From assembly GCA_019421385.1 (NCBI GenBank), contig JAHZFK010000051.1, positions 1-15,270 of the forward strand: a stretch of DNA of 15,270 bases. The letters are read 5' to 3'. The notes under the pieces are model-generated. The model was given only the letters and a program-made list of their open reading frames with translations. It was not told the origin of the DNA and ran no database searches. Shown one piece after another: positions 6,463 through 14,561 of the stretch; position 1 is the stretch's first letter, and each line of letters begins with the position of its first letter. The position numbers and the translations under genes were made by a program. This DNA comes from Clostridiales bacterium (lineage in GTDB: Bacteria; Bacillota; Clostridia; Oscillospirales; Butyricicoccaceae).

Positions 6463-9309
6463 ATGCACGAATATATTCATATCAAGGGTGCGCGTGAGCA
6501 CAACCTGAAAAACATTGATATCAAGATCCCCCGCGATAAGCTGGTCGTGCTGACCGGCCTGTCCGGCTCGGGCAAGTCGTCGCTGGCGTTTGATACGATT
6601 TATGCCGAGGGGCAGCGGCGCTATGTCGAGTCGCTGTCCAGCTACGCGCGGCAGTTTTTGGGGCAGATGGACAAGCCGGATGTGGACTACATCGACGGCC
6701 TGTCACCCGCCATCTCGATTGACCAGAAAACCACCTCGCAGAACCCGCGTTCGACGGTCGGCACGGTCACCGAGATTTACGACTACATGCGCCTGTTATG
6801 GGCGCGTATCGGCACGCCGCACTGCCCTAAGTGCGGCAAGGAGATCCATCAGCAGACGATCGACCAGATCATCGACCGCCTGATGACGCTCGAAGAGAAA
6901 ACACGCGTGCAGATTCTTGCGCCCGTCATTCGCGGCAAAAAGGGCGAGCATGTCAAGGTGTTCGAGGATGCCAGACGGCAGGGCTATGTCCGCGTGCGGG
7001 TGGACGGCGAAATGCGGGACTTGGCGGAAGAGATCAAGCTGCAAAAGACCAAAAAGCACAACATTGAGATCGTGGTCGACCGAATTGCCATCCGCGCGGA
7101 TGTGCGCAGCCGCCTGACCGACTCGGTGGAAACCGCGGCGGCGCTGTCGGGCGGCTTGGTAATTGCGGACGTGGTTGGCGGCGAACCGATTACTTTCTCG
7201 CAGAACTATGCCTGCGAGGACTGCGGTATTTCCATCGAGGAACTGACCCCGCGCATGTTCTCGTTCAACAATCCGTACGGTGCATGTCCGGTGTGTACGG
7301 GACTGGGTATGCAGATGCGCGTCGATCCCGACCGCATCCTGCCCAACCGCAAGCTGTCCATCCGCAAGGGTGCGATTCGCGCCTCCGGCTGGGGCAGCGC
7401 CGAGCCGGGCACGATCGCGGGGATGTATTTCACCGCGCTTGGCAAAAAGCACGGTTTCACGCTCGACACGCCGATCGAGGAAATGAGTGACGCGGCGGTG
7501 CACGAGCTGCTGTACGGCACGGGCGATGAGCCGCTTGAGCTTTCGGTCAGCCGTGTGTCGGGTGGTGTGATGCGCCAGCCGTTTGAGGGAATCGTGTGCA
7601 ATCTTGAGCGCCGATACAAGGAAACCTCGAGCGACTACGCGCGCAGCGAGATCGAGGAATGCATGAGCGAAATCCCCTGTCCCTCGTGTCACGGCCGCCG
7701 TCTGCGGCCTGAGGTGTTGGCGGTGACGGTCGGAGGGCTGAACATTGCGGAGTTTTCGGAAAAGTCGGTTGTCAAGGCGATGGAGTTTCTGCACACCTTG
7801 CAGCTGACCGAGATGCAGCACAAGATCGGTGACCGCGTCATCAAGGAAATCATGGATCGGCTGGGCTTCTTGCAGTCGGTCGGTCTGGAATATCTGACGC
7901 TTTCGCGCTCGTCCGGCACGTTGTCGGGCGGCGAGAGCCAGCGTATCCGCCTTGCCACTCAGATCGGCTCGTCTCTGATGGGCGTGCTGTATATTCTGGA
8001 TGAGCCGTCTATCGGCCTGCACCAGCGCGACAATGACAAGCTGCTGGCGACCCTCAAACGTCTGCGCGACCTCGGCAATACGCTGATCGTGGTCGAGCAC
8101 GACGAGGATACCATGCTCGCGGCAGATCACATCGTGGATATCGGCCCTGGTGCGGGTCGAAACGGCGGCGAGGTCGTGTTTGAGGGCAAGGTGGACGATC
8201 TGCTGAAAAGTGAAACCTCCATCACCGGACAGTATCTGTCCGGCCGCAAGTGCATCCCCGTGCCTGCGGTGCGCCGCAAGGGCAACGGCAAAAAGTTGAC
8301 GGTCAAGGGCTGCGCGGTGAACAACTTAAAGCACACGGACTTTACCATTCCGCTCGGGACGTTTACCTGCGTGACCGGCGTGTCCGGTTCGGGCAAATCC
8401 TCGTTTGTCAACGAGATTTTGTACAAAAAGCTTGCTGCGGAGCTGAACGGCGCGAAAACGCGCGCGGGCGCGCACGATAAATTCATCGGCCTGTCGCATC
8501 TGGACAAGGTCATTGACATCAACCAGTCGCCCATCGGGCGCACGCCGCGTTCCAACCCGGCAACCTACACGGGCGTGTTCAACGATATCCGCGATCTGTT
8601 CGCCAAAACGGCGGATGCCAAGGCGCGCGGTTACGGCCCGAGCCGATTTTCCTTTAACGTCAAGGGTGGCCGGTGCGAAGCCTGTGCGGGCGACGGTCTG
8701 CTCAAAATCGAGATGCACTTCCTGCCGGATGTGTACGTTCCCTGTGATGTGTGCAAGGGCAAGCGGTACAACAAAGAAACGCTCGAGGTGCGCTACAAGG
8801 GCAAGAATATCTATGAAGTGTTGGATATGACGGTAGACGAGGCTTGCGACTTTTTCGCCAACGTGCCCAAGATCGCGCGGCGGCTGGAAACCATGCGCGA
8901 GGTCGGCTTGGGGTACGTTAAACTCGGCCAGTCGTCCACCACGCTGTCCGGCGGCGAGGCGCAGCGCGCCAAGCTTGCCACCGAGCTGAGCAAACGCTCG
9001 ACCGGCAAGACCATCTATATCCTCGACGAGCCGACCACCGGTCTGCACGTTGCGGATGTGCATAAGCTGGTCGATGTGCTGCAAAAGCTGGTCGACGCAG
9101 GCAACACGGTGGTCGTGATCGAGCATAATCTGGACGTGATCAAAACCGCGGATTATATCCTCGACCTCGGCCCAGAGGGCGGCGACGGCGGCGGCCGTTT
9201 GGTCGTGGCCGGTACGCCGGAGGAAGTCGCGGCTTGCCCGGGTTCCTACACCGGACAGTACCTCGGAAGGGTGCTGGAACGGCAGAATACGGAGAAAACA
9301 GAAGAATAA
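6463..9309 (+). CDS. uvrA: Excinuclease ABC subunit A
   Basis: UvrA is the dimeric ABC ATPase that first recognises bulky DNA damage and loads UvrB. The 948-aa length is normal. Both ATPase halves are complete: Walker A GLSGSGKS (32-39) and GVSGSGKS (639-646), signatures LSGGESQ (487-493) and LSGGEAQ (828-834), Walker B ILDEPSIGLH and ILDEPTTGLH (from 511 and 853). Zinc-module cysteines are seen at C251/C254/C275/C278 and C738/C741/C761/C764, plus a CPKC pair at 121/124. The ATG fits the family start, and no other start is in frame after the upstream stop at 6424. The Shine-Dalgarno signal is poor: GAGG lies 17 nt away. It ends the operon; a hairpin follows. Confidence 0.98.
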   Translation: MHEYIHIKGAREHNLKNIDIKIPRDKLVVLTGLSGSGKSSLAFDTIYAEGQRRYVESLSSYARQFLGQMDKPDVDYIDGLSPAISIDQKTTSQNPRSTVGTVTEIYDYMRLLWARIGTPHCPKCGKEIHQQTIDQIIDRLMTLEEKTRVQILAPVIRGKKGEHVKVFEDARRQGYVRVRVDGEMRDLAEEIKLQKTKKHNIEIVVDRIAIRADVRSRLTDSVETAAALSGGLVIADVVGGEPITFSQNYACEDCGISIEELTPRMFSFNNPYGACPVCTGLGMQMRVDPDRILPNRKLSIRKGAIRASGWGSAEPGTIAGMYFTALGKKHGFTLDTPIEEMSDAAVHELLYGTGDEPLELSVSRVSGGVMRQPFEGIVCNLERRYKETSSDYARSEIEECMSEIPCPSCHGRRLRPEVLAVTVGGLNIAEFSEKSVVKAMEFLHTLQLTEMQHKIGDRVIKEIMDRLGFLQSVGLEYLTLSRSSGTLSGGESQRIRLATQIGSSLMGVLYILDEPSIGLHQRDNDKLLATLKRLRDLGNTLIVVEHDEDTMLAADHIVDIGPGAGRNGGEVVFEGKVDDLLKSETSITGQYLSGRKCIPVPAVRRKGNGKKLTVKGCAVNNLKHTDFTIPLGTFTCVTGVSGSGKSSFVNEILYKKLAAELNGAKTRAGAHDKFIGLSHLDKVIDINQSPIGRTPRSNPATYTGVFNDIRDLFAKTADAKARGYGPSRFSFNVKGGRCEACAGDGLLKIEMHFLPDVYVPCDVCKGKRYNKETLEVRYKGKNIYEVLDMTVDEACDFFANVPKIARRLETMREVGLGYVKLGQSSTTLSGGEAQRAKLATELSKRSTGKTIYILDEPTTGLHVADVHKLVDVLQKLVDAGNTVVVIEHNLDVIKTADYILDLGPEGGDGGGRLVVAGTPEEVAACPGSYTGQYLGRVLERQNTEKTEE

Positions 9310-9326
9310 GACGGTTTTTGCGCGAA

Positions 9327-9361
9327 AAAAGCGGGTGTTTCCTTGTGAAATGCCCGCTTTT
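9327..9361 (+). terminator. Hairpin terminator after uvrA
   Basis: AAAAGCGGG at 9327-9335 pairs with CCCGCTTTT at 9353-9361. An inner TTTC/GAAA pair (9338-9341 with 9347-9350) is separated from it by a small internal loop. The hairpin starts 18 bp after the uvrA stop. The T-run is short (four) and part of the stem, so termination may be partial or bidirectional, and some read-through into recJ is possible. Confidence 0.7.
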
Positions 9362-9380
9362 GACAATTTGCATAAAAATG

Positions 9381-9409
9381 TTGAGCTTTGTGGCGCGTTT
9401 TGGTATAAT
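9381..9409 (+). promoter_or_regulatory. Extended -10 sigma-A promoter for the recJ-rel operon
   Basis: The -35 TTGAGC (9381-9386) and a perfect -10 TATAAT (9404-9409) are 17 bp apart, with an extended TGG immediately before the -10. The predicted start near 9416 gives a leader of about 25 nt that carries GAGGGAG (9430-9436) before the recJ ATG at 9441. Confidence 0.82.
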
Positions 9410-9440
9410 AATGGTAATATAAAATAAATGAGGGAGTCAT

Positions 9441-11516
9441 ATGAAAACAAAGCGATGGGTGATTGCCGACCCCGCTGAAGCGCGCGTGCGCGCGCTGTCG
9501 GAGGAGGGCGGGTATGCCCCGCTGACCGCAGCTGTTCTTGTCGCGCGCGGGATCGACACGCCTGAGGCTGCGGCGGATTACCTGAGCTGCGATACATCCG
9601 GCCTGCACGATCCGTTTCTGCTGACAGATATGGACAAAGCCGTTGCGGTGGTGCGCGGTGCCATTGCGCGCGGTGAACGTATCGTGGTATACGGCGATTA
9701 TGATGTGGATGGCGTGACCGCCACCTGTACGCTGGTGGATTATCTGCGCAGCTGCGGCGCAAAATGTGAATATTATATCCCCAACCGTCTGCGCGAAGGA
9801 TATGGATTGTCCCGCGCGGCGATGGAGGAATTGTATGAGAAGGGCACGCGCCTGCTCATCACGGTCGATTCCGGCATCACCGCCGACGAGGAGATCGCGG
9901 TCGCGCGCGAGTTGGGTATGCAGGTGGTCATCACCGACCATCATGAGTGCCACGACGCGCTACCCGCAGCGGATGCGGTGGTCGACTACAAGCGGTCGGA
10001 CTGCACCTATCCGTTCGACAGTCTGGCGGGCGTGGGCGTGGCGTTCAAGCTGATCTGCGCGCTCGAGGGCAATACGGAAGCGGTGCTCGAGCGGTATGCC
10101 GATCTGGTGGCGCTGGGCACGGTTGCGGACGTGATGCCCATTACGGGCGAAAACCGCATTATTGTGGCGGCAGGACTGAAGAAAATGGCCGCGACCGGCA
10201 ATGTCGGTCTGGAAATGCTGCTGCGTGAAGCGGGCATGAAGCACAAACGCCTCACCTCGTCCACCATCAGCTTCGTTCTCGCGCCGCGCATCAATGCAGC
10301 GGGGCGCATGGGACGCGCTGAGCTTGCCGCCGAGCTGTTCCTGACGCACGATCCGGTGCGCGCGCAGTCGTTGGCGGCGCAGCTTTGCGAACAGAATAAG
10401 CTGCGGCAGAACGAGGAAAACCAGATATTGACGCAGGCGCTCGCTCGTCTGCGCAAGGAATACAACCCGCTGGAGGATAAAATCATCGTGCTAGCGGAAA
10501 AAGGTTGGCACCACGGCGTGATCGGTATTGTCTGTTCGCGCCTGTGCGACCGGTACGGCTGTCCGGTCGTGCTCATTTCGCTCGACGAGGACGGCACGGG
10601 CAAAGGTTCGGGTCGCTCGGTGGGCGGGTTCAACCTGTTTGACGCGCTGACTTCGTGCGAGGATTTGCTCGAGCGGTACGGCGGGCACGCGCTGGCTGCG
10701 GGTCTGACCGTGGCCGCGGATCAGGTCGATACGCTGCGCGAACGGTTGCGCGTCTATGCAGAGAGCCATGTCACGATGGCGGAACTAGTGCCGCAGCTGC
10801 ACATCGACTGCATGGTACAGCCTGAATGGCTGACCGAAGAGAACATCGAAGCACTGAACGTCCTTGAGCCATACGGTATGCGCAACGCCGAGCCGGTGTT
10901 CTGCATAAAGGACATGGTCGCGGAGGACATTACGCCCATTTCATCCGACCGGCATGTGCGCATGACGCTGGTCAAAGATGGTATGCGCTTTTCCGCGATT
11001 TGGTTCGGCACGGGCGCGGGCGGACTGGGCTTTGTCGAAGGCAACCGCGTGGATGCCGCTTTCCATCTGGAAATCAACGAGTTTCGCGGCCGCCGCACGG
11101 TGCAGCTGACGCTGTGCGACGCGCAGCTGAGCGATTGCGAGCATTTAGCTGACCAGAAGCTGCTCAATGTGTATAACACCTATATGGCCGATGGGCCGCT
11201 GACCGCGCGCGAGGCGCGCCTGCTGCTGCCCGACCGCAAGGACTTGGTGGCAGTGTGGCGGCATATCGTGTGCCGCGCGGAGGACGGCAGACTTTCCGTG
11301 CCGGACGGTGCGCTTTCGCGCCGCGTGGCGTGGGAGAGCCGACGTGACATCAACATCGGCAAGCTGTTTGTGTGTCTGGACGTGTTTTCTGAGTCCGGGC
11401 TGATCAGTTATCATTTCAAAGAAGGGATGCTCAACATCCTGCTCAAGCCTTACGAGGGTAAGGCGGATATATCCGGCTCGGTCGTTCTTGCCACGCTGCA
11501 AAGTATGGCGGGCTGA
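9441..11516 (+). CDS. recJ: Single-stranded-DNA-specific exonuclease RecJ
   Basis: RecJ degrades single-stranded DNA 5' to 3' in recombination, mismatch and base-excision repair. The 691-aa protein has the DHH motifs DYDVDG (86-91) and TDHHE with D166-H167-H168, then NAAGRMGRAE, and the DHHA1 motif GGHALAAG (from 414), followed by an OB-like part around residues 450-560. The last 130 residues form an extra C-terminal domain like that of longer Bacillus-type RecJ proteins. The start is well supported by GAGGGAG upstream. rel follows within a few bases. In Bacillus subtilis recJ and relA are neighbours with apt between them; apt is missing here. Confidence 0.96.
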   Translation: MKTKRWVIADPAEARVRALSEEGGYAPLTAAVLVARGIDTPEAAADYLSCDTSGLHDPFLLTDMDKAVAVVRGAIARGERIVVYGDYDVDGVTATCTLVDYLRSCGAKCEYYIPNRLREGYGLSRAAMEELYEKGTRLLITVDSGITADEEIAVARELGMQVVITDHHECHDALPAADAVVDYKRSDCTYPFDSLAGVGVAFKLICALEGNTEAVLERYADLVALGTVADVMPITGENRIIVAAGLKKMAATGNVGLEMLLREAGMKHKRLTSSTISFVLAPRINAAGRMGRAELAAELFLTHDPVRAQSLAAQLCEQNKLRQNEENQILTQALARLRKEYNPLEDKIIVLAEKGWHHGVIGIVCSRLCDRYGCPVVLISLDEDGTGKGSGRSVGGFNLFDALTSCEDLLERYGGHALAAGLTVAADQVDTLRERLRVYAESHVTMAELVPQLHIDCMVQPEWLTEENIEALNVLEPYGMRNAEPVFCIKDMVAEDITPISSDRHVRMTLVKDGMRFSAIWFGTGAGGLGFVEGNRVDAAFHLEINEFRGRRTVQLTLCDAQLSDCEHLADQKLLNVYNTYMADGPLTAREARLLLPDRKDLVAVWRHIVCRAEDGRLSVPDGALSRRVAWESRRDINIGKLFVCLDVFSESGLISYHFKEGMLNILLKPYEGKADISGSVVLATLQSMAG

Positions 11517-11521
11517 AGAAT

Positions 11522-11527
11522 GGGGGA
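11522..11527 (+). promoter_or_regulatory. Ribosome binding site deciding the rel start
   Basis: GGGGGA lies about 8 nt before ATG at 11535. An earlier in-frame ATG at 11520 overlaps this site and has only a weak GGG some distance upstream, so 11535 is the likelier start. The choice changes the N terminus by five residues only. Confidence 0.55.
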
Positions 11528-11534
11528 ACGAAGT

Positions 11535-13718
11535 ATGCAGAATAAATTGGACTTTTTGATCGAGCGTGTGCAGAAGCAAAACCCGCAGGCCAACATCCGC
11601 AAGATCCGCGCCGCTTATGAGTGCGCGGCGGCAGCGCATGAGGGACAAAAGCGCAAAAACGGCGAGCCATACATCATCCATCCGGTTTCTGTTGCGGAAA
11701 TCGTGGTTGAGATGGGACTGGATACCGATTCGATCTGCGCGGCGCTGCTGCATGACTGCATTGAGGACACCAACTTCGGCTACAAGGAAATTGAAAATAA
11801 ATTCGGCACGCCGGTTGCAGAACTGGTCGACGGCGTCACCCGTCTGGGAATGCTGCGCTACTCCAAGGAGCAGGAGCAGTTTGAGGACCTGCGCAAGATG
11901 TTCCTTGCCATGGCAAAGGATATTCGCGTCATCCTCATCAAGCTGGCCGACCGCCTGCACAACGCGCGCACCTTCCAGTATCTGCCCGAGCGCAAGCAGC
12001 GCGATAAGGCGCTCGAGACTATGGAGATTTACGCGCCCATCGCCCACCGCTTGGGCATGAGCCGCATCAAATGGGAACTGGAAGACCTGTCGCTCAAAAT
12101 CCTTGATCCGATCGGCTATAATGAGATCGTCGAGGGTCTGAAAAAGCAGAGCGAGCAGCAGGAGGTTTTCCTCAAACGCATTCAGGACCGCATCAGCGCC
12201 AAGCTGGCGGAAGCACATATCAAGAACACGATCTCGGCGCGCGTCAAGCATATCTACTCGATCTATCGCAAAATGTACGCACAGCACAAAACGATCGACG
12301 AGATTTACGATATCTGCGCGGTGCGTGTGATCGTCGACACTGTGGCGGACTGCTACAACGTGCTCGGTTATGTGCACGACCTCTATAAGCCCATTCCGGG
12401 CCGATTCAAGGACTATATCTCGACCCCCAAGCCCAACGGCTACCAGTCGCTGCACACGACGGTCATCGGACGGGCGGGCGTGCCGTTCGAGATCCAGATC
12501 CGCACGACCGAAATGCACAAAATGGCGGAATACGGCGTGGCGGCGCACTGGAAATACAAGCAGGGCTTGAGCAAAAAGGGCAATGAGGAAACCTTTGCAT
12601 GGATTCGTCAGCTGCTGGAAGCGCAGCAGGACACCGAGGCAGAGGATTTCATCAAGAACATCAAGGTCGACCTGTTTGCCGATGAGGTGTTCGTCTTTAC
12701 GCCCAAAGGCGACGTGGTCAACATGCCTGCGGGCGCGACCCCGATCGACCTTGCTTATGCCATCCACTCGGCGGTCGGCAACCGTATGACCGGATGCAAG
12801 ATCAACGGCCGCATCGCGCCGATCGACAGTCAGCTGAAAAACGGCGATATCGTGGAAATTTTGACCTCCAAGGAGGCGCACGGTCCGAGTCGCGACTGGG
12901 TCAAGATCGTCAAGACCACCGAGGCGCGCAACAAGATCAAGCAATGGTTCAAGAAGGAGTGCCGTGAGGAGAATATCATCAACGGCCGCGAGGATCTCGA
13001 CCGTGAGCTGCGCGCGAATCTGTTATATAACGGCTTCTATGAGAATGAGGAAGTGCGCAAAAATACGCTCAACAAGTTCTCGTTCAATACGCTCGACGAG
13101 TTGTATGCCGCCATCGGTTACGGCGGCATCACGCTGACCAAGGTTATCAACAAGGTGAAAGACGATGTTGGCAAGCTGCGTCGTCAGCGTGAGCTGGCGG
13201 AACGCGCCGAGCATCCGCAGCCCGAGCAGCAGCCCAAGCGCGTCACCCGTTCGACCACCGGCGTGGTGGTCGAAGGGATCGACAATTGTCTGGTCAAATT
13301 TGCGCGCTGCTGTACGCCGATTCCGGGCGATGAGATCGTCGGCTTCGTCACGCGCGGCTATGGCGTGTCCATCCATCGGCGCGACTGCGTCAATGTCCAC
13401 ATGCAAGAGGACCCGGATCGCTGGGTGCGCGCGTGGTGGGACGAGGATCTGGGCATCTCCGACCGCGCCAACCGCTTCTCCACCGGCCTGCAAATTTCGA
13501 CGCGCAGCCGTATTGGCGTGCTGAGCGACGTGACAGCGGTGCTCGCTGCCTGCAAGATCAACGTGCATGAGATTTCCGCGCGCGACCTCAACGACGGCTA
13601 CGGCGTCATCAACGCGATGGTCGACGTCGCGGGCGTGCACCAGCTTGACAACCTGATCAGCCGCATCCGCTCGATCAAGGGTGTGGTCGACGTGACGCGC
13701 ACGGTCGACACCAACTGA
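11535..13718 (+). CDS. rel: Bifunctional (p)ppGpp synthetase/hydrolase (Rel)
   Basis: Rel makes and breaks down (p)ppGpp, the stringent-response alarmone. The 727-aa protein has, in order: an HD hydrolase domain with H49, H73-D74 (HDCIEDT) and D139 (LADRLHN); a synthetase domain with D259, the RFKD motif (290-293) that marks bifunctional Rel rather than RelA, and E319 (EIQIRT); a TGS domain from about 378 to 440; a conserved Cys-Cys pair at 592-593; and a C-terminal ACT domain from about 650. Both activities should be functional. The start at 11535 is chosen for its GGGGGA site; an ATG at 11520 would add five residues. It is coupled to recJ (stop at 11516). A hairpin after the stop faces the other strand. 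Confidence 0.97.
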   Translation: MQNKLDFLIERVQKQNPQANIRKIRAAYECAAAAHEGQKRKNGEPYIIHPVSVAEIVVEMGLDTDSICAALLHDCIEDTNFGYKEIENKFGTPVAELVDGVTRLGMLRYSKEQEQFEDLRKMFLAMAKDIRVILIKLADRLHNARTFQYLPERKQRDKALETMEIYAPIAHRLGMSRIKWELEDLSLKILDPIGYNEIVEGLKKQSEQQEVFLKRIQDRISAKLAEAHIKNTISARVKHIYSIYRKMYAQHKTIDEIYDICAVRVIVDTVADCYNVLGYVHDLYKPIPGRFKDYISTPKPNGYQSLHTTVIGRAGVPFEIQIRTTEMHKMAEYGVAAHWKYKQGLSKKGNEETFAWIRQLLEAQQDTEAEDFIKNIKVDLFADEVFVFTPKGDVVNMPAGATPIDLAYAIHSAVGNRMTGCKINGRIAPIDSQLKNGDIVEILTSKEAHGPSRDWVKIVKTTEARNKIKQWFKKECREENIINGREDLDRELRANLLYNGFYENEEVRKNTLNKFSFNTLDELYAAIGYGGITLTKVINKVKDDVGKLRRQRELAERAEHPQPEQQPKRVTRSTTGVVVEGIDNCLVKFARCCTPIPGDEIVGFVTRGYGVSIHRRDCVNVHMQEDPDRWVRAWWDEDLGISDRANRFSTGLQISTRSRIGVLSDVTAVLAACKINVHEISARDLNDGYGVINAMVDVAGVHQLDNLISRIRSIKGVVDVTRTVDTN

Positions 13719-13731
13719 AAAATAAAACAGA

Positions 13732-13762
13732 CAGCGCCGCCCGCACTTGCTGCGCGGCGCTG
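13732..13762 (-). terminator. Hairpin after rel, oriented as a minus-strand terminator
   Basis: CAGCGCCGC at 13732-13740 pairs with GCGGCGCTG at 13754-13762, with a 13-nt loop. On the plus strand it is followed by CCTCCATGAATA, not a T-run. On the minus strand it is followed by TCTGTTTTATTTTT, which is the T-rich side. It therefore looks like a terminator of antisense transcription, or an mRNA-stabilising hairpin at the rel 3' end that still lets transcription pass into the HAD gene. Confidence 0.55.
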
Positions 13763-13784
13763 CCTCCATGAATAGGGAATAACG

Positions 13785-14549
13785 ATGCAGAAAAAATATT
13801 TCTTTTTTGATATCGATGGCACGCTGAGCATCGGGCAGACCATGGTCATGCCTGAGAGCGCGGTGCGCTGTTTGGAGCAGCTGCGCGCAAATGGGCATTT
13901 TACAGCGCTCGCTACCGGTCGTCTGCAAGCGTCGGCGGCGGGATTTGCCGCACAGCACGGGTTTACCGACTTTGTTGCGGATGGCGGGTACAGTTTGACC
14001 GTCGGCGGCAAGATTGTCGAGATGAAAAGCTTGCCGGTGCAGGACTGCATTGCGCTGATTGACCGTCTGCAAGCGGCAGGGATTCCGTGGGCGGTCACGC
14101 CGGTCAATGAACGTATCTGCGTGACCAGTGACAAGCGTTATCTGGATTTTGCACCGCCTGAGTATTTCCCCACGCGGTATGACCCGACGTTTGATTACCA
14201 CACGCCGGATGTGCTGTATAAGGTAAATATCGTGTGTACAGCGGAACAGGAGCATGAGATCGATTGCGGTACGCTGCCGACGGTGCGCTATAACCGCGAC
14301 ATTCTGCTCATTGAGCCGACCGAAAAGCAAAACGGCATCCGTCGGATGGTGGAGCGGCTCGGCATTCCGGATGAGGACGTGGTCATCTTCGGGGACGGGA
14401 CGAACGACGTGTGTATGTTCGGGCAGGGCTGGTTTGCCATTGCGATGGGCAATGCCCGCGATGCGCTCAAGCAGATGGCAGATTATGTGACCGACCCGGT
14501 CGATCAGGACGGCCTGTGGAATGCCTGTGCGCACTTCGGCTGGCTGTAA
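13785..14549 (+). CDS. HAD superfamily hydrolase, Cof-type subfamily IIB
   Basis: This 254-aa soluble protein belongs to the Cof/IIB branch of the HAD superfamily, which removes phosphate from sugar phosphates, nucleotides or cofactors. Motif I is DIDGT (D9, D11), motif II is the Thr in ATGR (43-46), a candidate motif III Lys is K146 (LYKVNI), and motif IV is GDGTND (203-208). A C2-type cap lies between motifs II and III. The substrate cannot be inferred. AGGG lies 7 nt before the ATG. It lies 66 bp after rel and 12 bp before tatD, probably in the same transcript, because the intervening hairpin lacks a plus-strand T-run. Confidence 0.9.
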   Translation: MQKKYFFFDIDGTLSIGQTMVMPESAVRCLEQLRANGHFTALATGRLQASAAGFAAQHGFTDFVADGGYSLTVGGKIVEMKSLPVQDCIALIDRLQAAGIPWAVTPVNERICVTSDKRYLDFAPPEYFPTRYDPTFDYHTPDVLYKVNIVCTAEQEHEIDCGTLPTVRYNRDILLIEPTEKQNGIRRMVERLGIPDEDVVIFGDGTNDVCMFGQGWFAIAMGNARDALKQMADYVTDPVDQDGLWNACAHFGWL

Positions 14550-14561
14550 AAGGAGAACACT

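Noticed and set aside
6796..9762. Two long minus-strand frames (6796-8130 and 8326-9762) opposite uvrA
   Set aside because: They lie antisense to a full-length UvrA. One crosses the uvrA terminator and the recJ promoter, and neither shows a domain or ribosome site.
13768..13782. Tiny reading frame (ATG AAT AGG GAA TAA) before the HAD gene
   Set aside because: Four codons, and it overlaps the ribosome site of the HAD gene; no evidence for a leader peptide.
11145..14534. Minus-strand frames of 599 and 503 aa opposite rel and the HAD gene
   Set aside because: Same antisense shadow effect. The sense genes have all catalytic motifs, and the antisense products have shadow-like composition.
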